Assembly: GCA_020439995.1 (NCBI GenBank)
Contig: JAGROY010000130.1
Location: forward strand, 19,238 to 65,811
Direction of reading: 5' to 3'
DNA from: Verrucomicrobiia bacterium
Lineage (GTDB): Bacteria; Verrucomicrobiota; Verrucomicrobiia; Verrucomicrobiales; DEV007
DNA length: 46,574 nucleotides
The position numbers and the translations under genes are program-made. Below the pieces are notes generated by a model. That model did not search any database, had not been told where the DNA came from, and saw only the letters and a program-made list of their open reading frames with translations. Within the stretch, counting starts at the first letter, position 1. Every line of letters begins with the position of its first letter. This document shows positions 33,626-42,893 of the stretch, in pieces.

Positions 33626-35641
33626 ATGCCTCCTCGATTTTCATACGGCAAGTATGCACTTGCCCTCGTTTCTTTCGCCACATGCGTGTCCATGATGGCG
33701 GGGGCGGAAGGTGCCTACGCTCAAGCCAAGGCCCCGCGACTGGGCGCCGAAAGCAAAAAGGAGCAGAACAGTGGTGGCGGAATCTTGAAGCGAATTCCGA
33801 ACCCGTTCCGCTGGTTTGGAAAGAAAGACCAGGCCACGGAAAAGCAATCGCCCGCAGCAGATACCACTCAAATCGAAGATACCGAGAGCATCACTGTCAC
33901 CGAGGGGAGTCTCAATAAAGAATTAACCCAGGCGGAATCCAGCTCGGAACTCCAGTGGTCGCCGGACGACCGAGGGTTCGAGCAATCAGCACCGAACACC
34001 GGCATGCTTGGCCTCAAAGACTTGATCGAACTGGCTCTGCGCAATTCGGATGAAGTTCTGAGACGCGAGCAGGAGATCGGCATCGCCGAGGGCAAACGTG
34101 ATGCGGAGCGGGACTGGGAGGATCCGCAACTGCGCATCTCGGCAGGCAGAGACTACGACCGCGAATTACAGCGCCCGTACACGACCACCGAGCGGCAGTT
34201 CATCGATTCTCAGGGAAGAGATGTAACAGACATCGTTGGCCGGGACGGAATCAAAGGGAACACGTCACGCGAGCGGCGCATCCGAGAAGACCGTGGTATC
34301 GAGGAGCGCAAGATCACGAAGGAAGTGACCCCAGGAATCGATGGAGACCGCACCAGAGAAACCATCGAAACACGCCGCAAGGAAAGCCGAAATGAATCTT
34401 CGACAGGCTCCTCAACCAATTCCGCAGGCCAGTCTGCCCCCAATCGGGAGACCTCATCCGAATCAAGCAGCAGCACGACGCGGGAGGTAAGGGATAGTTT
34501 TGAATCGAACGCCTTCGATCCCACTTATCCAGACTACAGCTATCGGATTCGGGTGCGTTTCCCGATTCCCAATTTCCTTGAAATGAAGCAGCGCCTCCGT
34601 CAGGCGAAAGCAGAAATCGGCATCGCACAGGTAGAACACGAAGCTGCCCGCAGGAGCCTGATCGGAGATGTCCGCAACGCTTATGAAAGGATCGAATACC
34701 TGTTCGCTCTGGATTCCTTCGACCAACAACTCCTGGCGCACGCTGAGGACTTCCTCGAAACACTAACAACCCGAGCGGAAACAAATAACGCCGAGATCGA
34801 GAAGCTTAGCGCATTGCCAAACCTGCCGAATATCGACAAGTTCATCGATCGGGTCCGGCCTGACGAAATTGCTGATGTGAGGCGAGATATTTCTAAGCTG
34901 CGATCCAAACTCGATGAGAATCGTCATGACATTCAAAAGGAAAAGAGGGCTTTAGCAGAGCTGGTGGGCCTGGGTGATCCGGAACGTATTGCATTCACCA
35001 ACTCTCTGGTGGAACTCGACGTGGACTACGGAAAGATGGATGTCGGTTACTTGAAATCGATGGCAGCGTTGAAGCGGCCGGATCTTGCCGAGCTGCGGTT
35101 GGAGCTGGAGATCGCTGAAAGTGAAACCGCCGAGGCAAAAGCCAAACGCTTTCCTACGCTCAACTTTATCGATGTTGATTGGGGACAGTCTTACGATCAG
35201 GGCCACCGGTCGGTAAGCGACTTTGGTGCCCAGATTGGCATGAGCATCCCGATACCTTCCCTTTTTAAGAATCAAGAGATGGCGGCGAGCAAAAAGGAAG
35301 CGGACGCACGCAGACGGGAAGTTGAGAGAAAGATTGCCAACATTGGCAATGATGTCGACCGCGCCCTTTATGGCATTCGCACAGCGCACGATTATCTGCT
35401 CAGGACGCAGGAACACGTCGCGTCCACGGAGGCGAACTTGAAGCAAACGATCGAGAGCATCGAAGCAACTCCAGAGGACGCTAGCCGTTTACCCGAAGCG
35501 AGGTTCAAAGATTTGGAGGTCGTTATCGATGCTCGCCAGCAAGTGGTACAAGCGCTGCGAGACTTCAATCAGGCTGTGCGAGACCTTGAAACGGCAATTG
35601 GAGCGGATTTGGACACAGCCCTCGGCAAAGAAGTAAAATAG
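33626..35641 (+). CDS. TolC-type outer-membrane efflux protein with charged insertion
   Basis: I prefer the ATG at 33626 (671 residues), because it gives a signal peptide (KYALALVSFATCVSMMAGAEGAYA); the frame stays open to an ATG at 33440, only 5 nt after the HlyD stop, so a longer form is possible. After a Lys-rich linker, the first outer-membrane efflux repeat starts near residue 128 (GLKDLIELALRNSDEVLRREQEIGIAEG), and the second near residue 480 (MAALKRPDLAELRLELEIAESETAEAKA), with PTLNFIDVDWG and later GAQIGMSIPIPS. An unusual insertion at about residues 187-290 (34184-34495) is rich in Arg, Glu, Ser and Thr, and lies where TolC has an extracellular loop or barrel strand. It should form the outer channel for the HlyD adaptor. 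Confidence 0.88.
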   Translation: MPPRFSYGKYALALVSFATCVSMMAGAEGAYAQAKAPRLGAESKKEQNSGGGILKRIPNPFRWFGKKDQATEKQSPAADTTQIEDTESITVTEGSLNKELTQAESSSELQWSPDDRGFEQSAPNTGMLGLKDLIELALRNSDEVLRREQEIGIAEGKRDAERDWEDPQLRISAGRDYDRELQRPYTTTERQFIDSQGRDVTDIVGRDGIKGNTSRERRIREDRGIEERKITKEVTPGIDGDRTRETIETRRKESRNESSTGSSTNSAGQSAPNRETSSESSSSTTREVRDSFESNAFDPTYPDYSYRIRVRFPIPNFLEMKQRLRQAKAEIGIAQVEHEAARRSLIGDVRNAYERIEYLFALDSFDQQLLAHAEDFLETLTTRAETNNAEIEKLSALPNLPNIDKFIDRVRPDEIADVRRDISKLRSKLDENRHDIQKEKRALAELVGLGDPERIAFTNSLVELDVDYGKMDVGYLKSMAALKRPDLAELRLELEIAESETAEAKAKRFPTLNFIDVDWGQSYDQGHRSVSDFGAQIGMSIPIPSLFKNQEMAASKKEADARRREVERKIANIGNDVDRALYGIRTAHDYLLRTQEHVASTEANLKQTIESIEATPEDASRLPEARFKDLEVVIDARQQVVQALRDFNQAVRDLETAIGADLDTALGKEVK

Positions 35642-35822
35642 AGCTCGCGAGATCAACATCTACTTCTGGTTCAGTTCCTCCCGGAAACCGTCAACACAGC
35701 CACGCTCCTCTGATCGGCAAAAAGGGCGAAAAAGGTATTGAAAATAGCTTGATTCTATCCATTTTCTCCCGCTTTTAATCCATACGTCAGATCACCCGGC
35801 TAATCCCCACCACTATAAGCGA

Positions 35823-37628
35823 ATGACCACTGCTTCCGCCACGTCCCCATCGGACGCCAGCACCCGATCACCTTCCGACAAACTTCAGGACGCGGTCATT
35901 CGGCTCGCAGGAAACTCTCAGGATGGCATTCAGACCATTGGTGGATTCTTAGCCCGCCTTGCAGGACGGACAGCACAGGAGGTCATGACCTACATGACGA
36001 TCCCCTCTACGATCTCCGGTGGACCTTCCATTTTCCAGGTTCATATTGGATCGGGAGAAGTACTTTCTCCAGGTGACGATGCGGACTTCCTCGTGGCATT
36101 TTATCAACACAGCTACGAAAACCACATCAATTCTCTTCGTGAGGGCGGTGTCTGCATTTATGACACCGATGAAGTCGAGCCAGACCTCACGGACAAGCGA
36201 TTCACTTTCATCGGCATTCCCATTTCCACCACGACTATCGAAGCCCTTGGAGGCTCCGCCAGAGATCGTGGAAAAAACATGTTCATCCTCGGATTGCTGA
36301 CGAATGTCTTCGATCTGAACCGTGAGAAACTTGCCGCGATTATCGACCGCCAGTTCGGCAAGAAGCACGAGAGCGTATTGCGGAATGCAATGCTGGCGTT
36401 TGACGCAGGATACTCTTACCCGATCGGCGAGTCATTGAACGGCGACTATGGAATCGCCCCCGGAAGAATCGAAGGCGAACACCGCATCGCTACGGACGGA
36501 AATCAGATGCTGACGTGCGGCCTTCTCGCTGCAGGTGTCCGCTACGGAGCAGGATATCCCATCACCCCGTGGTCTTCGATCATGGAGTCGCTTCGCTCCG
36601 AGCTTCCGAAGTACGGAGGACTTTTCGTTCAGGGAGAAGATGAACTGGCTGCTGTTTCGATCGCGCTGGGAATGGCATATTCAGGACATCTAGCGGTGAC
36701 CGGCAGCTCTGGGCCCGGGCTTTCACTCAAAATGGAGGCGCTCAGTTACGCCGTCATGGCCGAGTTGCCACTGATCGTCATCAACGTTCAACGCGGTGGC
36801 CCGAGCACGGGCCTTCCTACAAGCGTGGAGCAAAGTGACCTGATGCAGGCGATTTATGGCAGCCATGGTGATGCACCTCGCGTTGTTCTGGCACCGCAGG
36901 ACGTCGAAGACTGCTTCTACATTGCCCTCGAAGCAGGTCGTATCGCTCGCAAATACAGTGTGCCGGTGATCATTCTCAGCGATCAGGCCATTTCCAGCCG
37001 TATCGAGGCATTTGCAGAGCCGAACCTTGACGAATTCATGGTGGAGGCGGAGCTGGATATTTCGCCACGGGACGAATCATTTAAGCCTTATCCGCTAGAC
37101 GGACTAACCAGACATGCCCCTCCAGGCACACCGTTGGAAGGCGGCAAGTATCCTGTAGTTACGGGTCTTGAGCATGATGAATGGGGCCACCCGACGGCGA
37201 ATCCGGAGTTGCACCAGAAAATGACAGCTCGGCGCCGCAACAAGCTGGTTGCGCTTGCCGAAGAGCTTGATGAACTGGAAGTCTATGGAGATGCCGAGGG
37301 TGACACCCTGCTAGTCGGCTGGGGATCTACCTATGGCCCGATCAGAGAAGCCGTGGATCGCATGCGAGCTAATGGCCAAAAGGTCGGCGCTATCCAGATT
37401 CGCCACCTCAATCCACTTCCCAACGGCTTGGAAAAATCTTTTGCAAAGTTCAGCCGAGTGGCGGTGTTTGAATTGAACGATGCCGGACTCTACGGCTACG
37501 GACAGCTGGCGACGCTTCTTCGGGCGCGATATTGCGATCCGCGCATCCAGAGCATCACCAAAACAGAAGGATTGGGATTCAAAATTCGAGAGATCATTGC
37601 GGGAGTTGAAAAACTGAAAAACGCCTGA
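35823..37628 (+). CDS. korA: 2-oxoacid:ferredoxin oxidoreductase, fused gamma-alpha subunit
   Basis: The 601-residue protein has a gamma-type domain first (about 22-205: AVIRLAGNSQDGIQTIGGFLAR, MTYMTIPSTISGGPSIFQVHIG) and then the alpha domain (about 215-600: EGEHRIATDGNQMLTCGLLAAGVRYGAGYPITPWSSIMESL, FVQGEDELAAVSIALGMAYSG, TGSSGPGLSLKMEALSYAVMAELPLIVINVQRGGPSTGLPT). It pairs with the beta subunit 64 nt downstream. The complex oxidises a 2-oxoacid (2-oxoglutarate is most likely for this gamma-alpha fusion, pyruvate possible) with CoA and reduces ferredoxin in the cytoplasm. It is oxygen-tolerant in some aerobes, so its presence does not prove an anaerobic life. Confidence 0.93.
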   Translation: MTTASATSPSDASTRSPSDKLQDAVIRLAGNSQDGIQTIGGFLARLAGRTAQEVMTYMTIPSTISGGPSIFQVHIGSGEVLSPGDDADFLVAFYQHSYENHINSLREGGVCIYDTDEVEPDLTDKRFTFIGIPISTTTIEALGGSARDRGKNMFILGLLTNVFDLNREKLAAIIDRQFGKKHESVLRNAMLAFDAGYSYPIGESLNGDYGIAPGRIEGEHRIATDGNQMLTCGLLAAGVRYGAGYPITPWSSIMESLRSELPKYGGLFVQGEDELAAVSIALGMAYSGHLAVTGSSGPGLSLKMEALSYAVMAELPLIVINVQRGGPSTGLPTSVEQSDLMQAIYGSHGDAPRVVLAPQDVEDCFYIALEAGRIARKYSVPVIILSDQAISSRIEAFAEPNLDEFMVEAELDISPRDESFKPYPLDGLTRHAPPGTPLEGGKYPVVTGLEHDEWGHPTANPELHQKMTARRRNKLVALAEELDELEVYGDAEGDTLLVGWGSTYGPIREAVDRMRANGQKVGAIQIRHLNPLPNGLEKSFAKFSRVAVFELNDAGLYGYGQLATLLRARYCDPRIQSITKTEGLGFKIREIIAGVEKLKNA

Positions 37629-37692
37629 CGCAATCTCCCCCCCTGTTCATCCTTCAGTAATCTGAAAATCTATAATCAACGACGTCAACGCT

Positions 37693-38619
37693 ATGTCTAC
37701 CGCAGCTCCAGCTCCTCCTGAGAAATTGACAAAGAAGATGCTAACCGCGGATCACCCAACGTGGTGTCCTGGTTGCGGTGACTTCGCTGTTCTTGCGGCT
37801 TTCTACAAGGTTCTTGAGAAACTTCAGATTCCCCACGAAAAGATCGTAACCATCGCAGGCATCGGATGCTCTTCGCGGTTCCCATATTTCGTGAACAGCC
37901 ACGGTCTGCACTTTATTCACGGTCGCGCACTGCCGCTTGCGACAGGCATCAGCCTCTCCCGCCCCGATGTCCATGTATTCGCGTTCGGCGGAGACGGAGA
38001 CGGATTTTCGATCGGCGGAAACCACCTCGATCACTGCGCCCGCAAAAACGTGAATCTGACCTACGTGATCATGGACAATTCCGTCTACGGCTTGACGAAG
38101 ATGCAGACATCTCCAACATCGCCGATCGGGTATAAGTCCAAGACCGATCCCACAGGAGCCATCGACCAGCCAGTGAATCCCATGCGGAAACTGGTGGCCA
38201 GCGGAGCAAGCTTCGTCGGCAGAACTCACGCCACGCAAGTGAAGCACATGATGGAAATGTTCGAGCGGGCAATCAAGCATCAGGGATTTTCAGTGGTCGA
38301 AGTCCTCTCTGAGTGTGTCATTTTTTACCCCGGAGCCTTCGACAGCGGCAACCCACGCAAAGGCGGAGAGTTTGAAATCATCCAAGAGCGTAGTTGGGAC
38401 GAAACTGCGGAAGACGAAGCCCGGCACGACGTCACCGATTTCTCAGCAGCAATGAAGCTGACCGAAGAGTCTTATCCAGGCAAGTTTGGCACCTACTACG
38501 AAGTCGACCGGCCGAGCAAAAACGTGCTTGAGCAAAAATGGATCGATGATTCGAGAGCCAAGGTAGGGAGCGCTTCCGACAAAGACATCCTGCAGGCCCG
38601 CTTCAATCAGATGAAGTAG
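37693..38619 (+). CDS. korB: 2-oxoacid:ferredoxin oxidoreductase, beta subunit
   Basis: The 308-residue protein carries the thiamine-diphosphate-binding half: WCPGCGDFAVLAAF with Cys25 and Cys28, GIGCSSRFPYF with Cys59, and the ThDP/Mg motif GGDGDGFSIGGNHLDHCARKN at about 99-120 followed by MDNSVYGLTKMQTSPTS. A further Cys lies in VVEVLSECVIFYPGAF. The four Cys are placed for one [4Fe-4S] cluster, as in two-subunit enzymes of this type. It lies 64 nt downstream of the alpha subunit and is probably co-transcribed. It is convergent with the branching-enzyme gene 38 nt away. Confidence 0.94.
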   Translation: MSTAAPAPPEKLTKKMLTADHPTWCPGCGDFAVLAAFYKVLEKLQIPHEKIVTIAGIGCSSRFPYFVNSHGLHFIHGRALPLATGISLSRPDVHVFAFGGDGDGFSIGGNHLDHCARKNVNLTYVIMDNSVYGLTKMQTSPTSPIGYKSKTDPTGAIDQPVNPMRKLVASGASFVGRTHATQVKHMMEMFERAIKHQGFSVVEVLSECVIFYPGAFDSGNPRKGGEFEIIQERSWDETAEDEARHDVTDFSAAMKLTEESYPGKFGTYYEVDRPSKNVLEQKWIDDSRAKVGSASDKDILQARFNQMK

Positions 38620-38657
38620 TAGCCAGCGGCATCCGAGCCAGCCTCCGCAGGAGCTGG

Positions 38658-40691
38658 TCAATCTGTCGCAAGTTCGAGCACCAGCGCAGTCCTGTTTGGA
38701 ATGTAAACCCGCAGCACAGGACTTGAGCTCGTATCACCCGGCATCACTGTGGCAAGGGTGGTGCAAGTAGAATTGGTGTCGACCCTGTCGAACCCTCCAA
38801 ATGCGCGGTCGTCGCTGGATAAGCAGATCTTCCATTCGCCGGATTCCGGGGCGCGAAACTGATAGTCGGGAATCGACTTGTCGGGATGGAAGTTGAAAAT
38901 GAACAGCAGGGGTCCTCGGCGGAAGATGATCACGTGATTCACCGGGTCCATATGGACTTGCTGGATGAAGGGCTCTTTTAAGATTCCGGAATCCTTAACC
39001 AATCCGATCATCGCCACGTCGAAGGCATTCAACTGCTCGTAGCGCAGTTCTGGATTATCGACCAGTGACCACTGACGGCGTGCATAGGTGTAGCTCCAGT
39101 GATTTCCTTCACGGGGAAAGTCGACCCACTCGGGGTGCCCAAATTCGTTGCCGATAAAATTGAGATAGCCATCGCCTCCGAGCGCGATGGTAATGAGCCG
39201 CAGCATTTTGTGAAGCGCGATTCCCCTGTCGATGACGATGCTCTGGGTCGACTTCGCCATATTCCAGTACATCTCCTGGTCCATGAGCCAGAAGGCCAAG
39301 CTTTTGTCGCCCACCAGTGCCTGATCGTGGCTTTCAGCGTAGGCAATGGTAGCCTCACCGTAGCGCCGATTGGTCAATGTATCGTAAAGCGCATGAATAT
39401 CCCAGTCCTCGTCCGGGGTGTGCTTCAGCAACTTGATCCAGTAGTCGGGAATTCCCATCGCCAGGCGGAAATCGAAGCCAAGTCCGCCGTCGTCGATCGG
39501 CCTGCACAGCCCTGGCATTCCGCTCATATCCTCGGCAATGACGATGGCACCGGGCTTCAATCGGTGAGCAAGCTCGGTCGCCATCTGCAGGTAGGTCACG
39601 GCATCGGTTTCTACGCCTTCGTGAAAATACTTGTCGTAGTGATCGAACGCGACGCCTTCTCCGTGATGCCAGTAGAGCATCGAGGTCACTCCGTCGAAGC
39701 GAAAGCCGTCAAAGTGAAAGTCTTCGATCCAGTAACGAAGGTTCGACAGCAGGAAACGCTGAACCTCCGGCTTTCCGTAATCAAACAATCTCGAGTCCCA
39801 ACCGGGATGGCTGCCGCGCCCACCCGTATGAAAATATTGCCCATCCTCACCGTCAAACTCGGAGAGCCCCTCGGCAAAATTCTTCACTGCGTGCGAATGA
39901 ACGATATCCAGCAACACGGCGATCCCCATTGAGTGCGCTGCATCGATCAGCTGCTTCAGTTCCTCAGGCGTGCCAAAGCGCGACGACGGGGCAAACAAAT
40001 TACTAACATGGTAACCAAAGGAACCGTAATACGGATGCTCCTGGATGGCCATGATCTGGATCACGTTGTAACCCAGTCTGGCAATGCGGGGTAGAATCAG
40101 CTCACGAAATTCCGAGTAAGTGCCTACGCCTTCCTTTTCCTGCGCCATTCCGATGTGGCACTCGTAGATAAGTGGCGAACCGACCGATTGGGGCGAAAAC
40201 CCGGCATCCGTCCATGGGAATGCTCTCTCTGGTTGCCAGATCTGACCGGCAAAGTCTGCTGTAAAATCATCCTGCACAGCGCGGCGAATGTAAGGCGGAA
40301 TACGATCCCACACGCCGTTGCTGCCCTTTACCCGCACCTTGAGAAGCTGACCATGGGCGAGCAATTGACTTCCATCCGGAGCATCGGGGAGAAAAATCTC
40401 CCACTCTCCCGATCCGTCGTCCCGCCTGATAAGTGGATGGCTCTCGCGGTCCCAGTGGTTGAAATCACCGATCAGCCACAGCTGCTCCGCCCTGGGTGCC
40501 CACTCACGATAACGCCAGCCGCGAGCGGCCGCATCATAGTGGACGCCAAGCTGCTCGTGGCAGGCAGCGAATTGCTCAAGTGATCCACATTGGTGAGTGA
40601 CCTGCTCCAGCCTTTCGACAAACCGGTCCCTCCGCGCGCGAATTGCATCATTGTAAGGCTCAAGCCATGGATCGTCTTTGACCAGTTGCAT
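38658..40691 (-). CDS. glgB: 1,4-alpha-glucan branching enzyme, eukaryote-like (GH13_8 type)
   Basis: I place the start at the ATG at 40691 (677 residues), because AAGGA lies 6 nt upstream; the frame extends to 40796 but would overlap the oxidoreductase gene. The enzyme forms alpha-1,6 branches in glycogen. It has an N-terminal helical segment, a CBM48 domain (about 50-150, YREWAPRAEQLWLIGDFNHWDR) and the GH13 barrel (MAIQEHPYYGSFGYHVSNLFA, VLLDIVHSHAVKN, DGFRFDGVTSMLY with nucleophile D333, VIAEDMSGMP with acid E387, AYAESHDQALVGDKSLAFWLMD with D456). Motifs such as FDGFRFDGVTSMLYWHHG and ESHDQALVGDKSLAFWLMD are of the kind found in animal, fungal and plant enzymes, not in the E. coli GlgB type. 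Overlaps closely with the Gfo/Idh gene and is likely translated from the same message. Confidence 0.93.
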   Translation of the reverse strand: MQLVKDDPWLEPYNDAIRARRDRFVERLEQVTHQCGSLEQFAACHEQLGVHYDAAARGWRYREWAPRAEQLWLIGDFNHWDRESHPLIRRDDGSGEWEIFLPDAPDGSQLLAHGQLLKVRVKGSNGVWDRIPPYIRRAVQDDFTADFAGQIWQPERAFPWTDAGFSPQSVGSPLIYECHIGMAQEKEGVGTYSEFRELILPRIARLGYNVIQIMAIQEHPYYGSFGYHVSNLFAPSSRFGTPEELKQLIDAAHSMGIAVLLDIVHSHAVKNFAEGLSEFDGEDGQYFHTGGRGSHPGWDSRLFDYGKPEVQRFLLSNLRYWIEDFHFDGFRFDGVTSMLYWHHGEGVAFDHYDKYFHEGVETDAVTYLQMATELAHRLKPGAIVIAEDMSGMPGLCRPIDDGGLGFDFRLAMGIPDYWIKLLKHTPDEDWDIHALYDTLTNRRYGEATIAYAESHDQALVGDKSLAFWLMDQEMYWNMAKSTQSIVIDRGIALHKMLRLITIALGGDGYLNFIGNEFGHPEWVDFPREGNHWSYTYARRQWSLVDNPELRYEQLNAFDVAMIGLVKDSGILKEPFIQQVHMDPVNHVIIFRRGPLLFIFNFHPDKSIPDYQFRAPESGEWKICLSSDDRAFGGFDRVDTNSTCTTLATVMPGDTSSSPVLRVYIPNRTALVLELATD

Positions 40692-40698
40692 GCAGTCC

Positions 40699-42060
40699 TT
40701 ATACGGATTCCGGCGTGGGGTGAACCCATGGGCCACGGTAAGGGCGTGCCAGTAGCGCGTTCGCTTCATCATCACTGATGATCTTTCCCGCTGCATGATC
40801 CCACTTCAAGGTGCGACCTCCGAGTTGCAGGGACAGATTGGCCAGGATGCAGGCGGTCGTCGAAATGTATCCTTCTTCGATGTCCGCAACTGGTCTCCCT
40901 CTGCTATCGATGCAGGCGAGCAGATCTTTCATATGCCCGCGAATCGCAGGTGCGACGTGCCGTTCGAGATCCTTTTCCGTTTTGTCCTCCGGATACTCTT
41001 CCAGCTCCATCACCACATCTTTGTGAACTTTCTCACCGCCGCCACGAGGAATAAAATCGTATTTGTTCACGCTTGCTTTCAGCGTCCCCTTGTCACCATA
41101 GAGAAATGCTGCCCATGGATACTCAGGATCTGGCGCATCGCCCCACGATCGGTGCGTCCACACGATCTTGATATCATCGTAGTCAAACATCGCCGTCTGA
41201 GTGTCCGTGATATTCGCCGTGGCGTCCTTTTGCACCAGAATCCCACCGGTAGAAGTCACCGCTTTCGGCATTCCGAGATCAAGCATCCAGCGCACCATAT
41301 CCAGCATGTGCACACACATGTCGCCAACAATCCCGTTCCCGTATTCGTTGAAGGCACGCCATCCTCGGGGATGCATGATCCTATTGTAGGGTAACAGAGG
41401 AGCTGGCCCCGTCCACAGATCGAAGTCCAGATTCTCCGGCGGTGCCTCGTTCGGGAAGTTGCTATTGTTCCGCATGTGGTAGTAGCAACAGATTTCCACG
41501 TAAGCGACTTTCCCCAGCAGGCCTTTCTTAACGACGTTCTCGCGGGCCTCGATCAGATGCGGAGTTGAGCGACGCTGCATGCCCACCTGCACAACCCGCT
41601 CGTGCTTGCGTGCGGCAGCGAGCATGGCCTGACCTTCGACAATATCGAGACTGATCGGCTTCTGGACGTAGACGTCGGCCCCCGCCTCGACAGCTGCAAT
41701 CATAGGCAGAGCATGCCAGTGGTCAGGCGTTGCAATCAGCACGATATCGAGGTTCTTCTGCGCCAGCATCTCCCGGTAGTCGGCGTAGAGCTTGGGACGG
41801 TTGCCAGACTTCTGGCGGCTCGCCACAAGGTCGGCCGCTTCGTTGAGCATCTTGCTGTCCACATCGCAAAGCGATACCACTTCGACCGGCTCCACCTGGA
41901 TCAGGCGCAGTAAATCCGCCTTGCCATACCAACCAGTGCCGATGAGTCCTACCCGGCGCGTTTTGCCCTCCCCGCTCTCTTGCCCCAGGGCATTTATCCC
42001 CGCTGAAGTGGCCAGCGCCGCACTTGCGGCTCCGATTTTAACAAAGTCTCGTCGATTCAT
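40699..42060 (-). CDS. Gfo/Idh/MocA oxidoreductase with Tat signal
   Basis: The 453-residue protein begins with a twin-arginine leader (NRRDFVKIGAASAALATSAGI). The NAD(P)-binding fold follows with VGLIGTGWYGKADLLRLIQV, and IVLIATPDHWHALPMIAAVEAGADVYVQKPISLD carries the EKP-like motif (here QKP) of the family with the catalytic Lys. The C-terminal domain includes DMCVHMLDMVRWMLDLGMP and DGTLKASVNKYDF-like sequence. Exported members are widespread in Planctomycetes and Verrucomicrobia and carry a tightly bound cofactor; substrates are usually sugars or inositols. The stop codon is 7 nt before the branching-enzyme start. Confidence 0.92.
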   Translation of the reverse strand: MNRRDFVKIGAASAALATSAGINALGQESGEGKTRRVGLIGTGWYGKADLLRLIQVEPVEVVSLCDVDSKMLNEAADLVASRQKSGNRPKLYADYREMLAQKNLDIVLIATPDHWHALPMIAAVEAGADVYVQKPISLDIVEGQAMLAAARKHERVVQVGMQRRSTPHLIEARENVVKKGLLGKVAYVEICCYYHMRNNSNFPNEAPPENLDFDLWTGPAPLLPYNRIMHPRGWRAFNEYGNGIVGDMCVHMLDMVRWMLDLGMPKAVTSTGGILVQKDATANITDTQTAMFDYDDIKIVWTHRSWGDAPDPEYPWAAFLYGDKGTLKASVNKYDFIPRGGGEKVHKDVVMELEEYPEDKTEKDLERHVAPAIRGHMKDLLACIDSRGRPVADIEEGYISTTACILANLSLQLGGRTLKWDHAAGKIISDDEANALLARPYRGPWVHPTPESV

Positions 42061-42127
42061 GATCTACATTTAGCGAGTGAACCCACCCGATAGCAAGCCC
42101 AAGCACGCGGAGTTCGCGCTATTTCCG

Positions 42128-42877
42128 TCAGCCCTTCGGCCTGTGGTACCAAATGCGACACAAACGCCGCGAATATGCCGCCCAGGGAAAGAGAACCAGC
42201 AGCGCCGTCTGCAGCAGCAGTTGCCCCGGCGAAAACCACTCCAGCTTGCGCCCGGAGGTCGAAATGACCACATCCGAAATGACCCTAAATTTGAGCCCGT
42301 GCTTGCTCCCCCATTTTTTCAATGCGCGCGAATACCAGATTTCCTCACCGGCATACACCGCATGGCTGAATCCCCCTACAGCCTGGAATCCCTCTTTTAG
42401 ACAATAGATAAAACACCCCGCCGCCAGCCCCAGCTTGAGCGCGATGCCATTCCAAAAAGCGACTACCCGTGACATCGCTGCCGATACTTCACCATCCATG
42501 CTCAAAACGACTCCGCCGCCACAGCAGTTGCCGCCTCGGAGATTTGCCAGCGCTCGACCTAACAGATCACCACCGAGCTCGGTATCGGCATCCAGAAACA
42601 CGAGGTATTTCCCCCGCGCCGCATTGCCGCCTGCATTCCGGGCACGGCTGATTTGATTCTTTGGCTCAAACACCACTCGTGCGCCCATGGATTTCGCGAT
42701 GTCCGCCGTACGATCAGTGGAGTTATTGTCGACAACGATCACTTCCGCGCGCTCCATCATCCCGCAGCAACGAAGCGCCTCAGAGACGCTCTGGAGCGTT
42801 GCCTCCAGCAGCGATTCTTCATTGAACGCTGGAACAATCACCGACAGTTCCGGCACGCGCAGGTCATGATCAATCAC
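42128..42877 (-). CDS. family 2 glycosyltransferase
   Basis: The 249-residue protein starts with a GTG and has the GT-A fold of family 2: ELSVIVPAFNEESLLEATLQSV, VIVVDNNSTDRTADIAKSMGARVV, SRARNAGGNAARGKYLVFLDADTE with the DxD metal-binding Asp pair, and GFSHAVYAGEEIWYSRALKKWG, the acceptor-side ExxW-like region. A hydrophobic segment (LLLQTALLVLFPWAAYS) near the C-terminus suggests membrane association. It should transfer a sugar from a nucleotide sugar to a lipid or glycan acceptor; which one is unknown. Confidence 0.88.
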   Translation of the reverse strand: MIDHDLRVPELSVIVPAFNEESLLEATLQSVSEALRCCGMMERAEVIVVDNNSTDRTADIAKSMGARVVFEPKNQISRARNAGGNAARGKYLVFLDADTELGGDLLGRALANLRGGNCCGGGVVLSMDGEVSAAMSRVVAFWNGIALKLGLAAGCFIYCLKEGFQAVGGFSHAVYAGEEIWYSRALKKWGSKHGLKFRVISDVVISTSGRKLEWFSPGQLLLQTALLVLFPWAAYSRRLCRIWYHRPKG

Positions 42878-42893
42878 ACCGCAGTATACACCA

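Noticed and set aside
40692..40796. Longer start for the branching enzyme
   Set aside because: It would overlap the oxidoreductase gene by about 100 nt, whereas AAGGA lies just ahead of the ATG at 40691.
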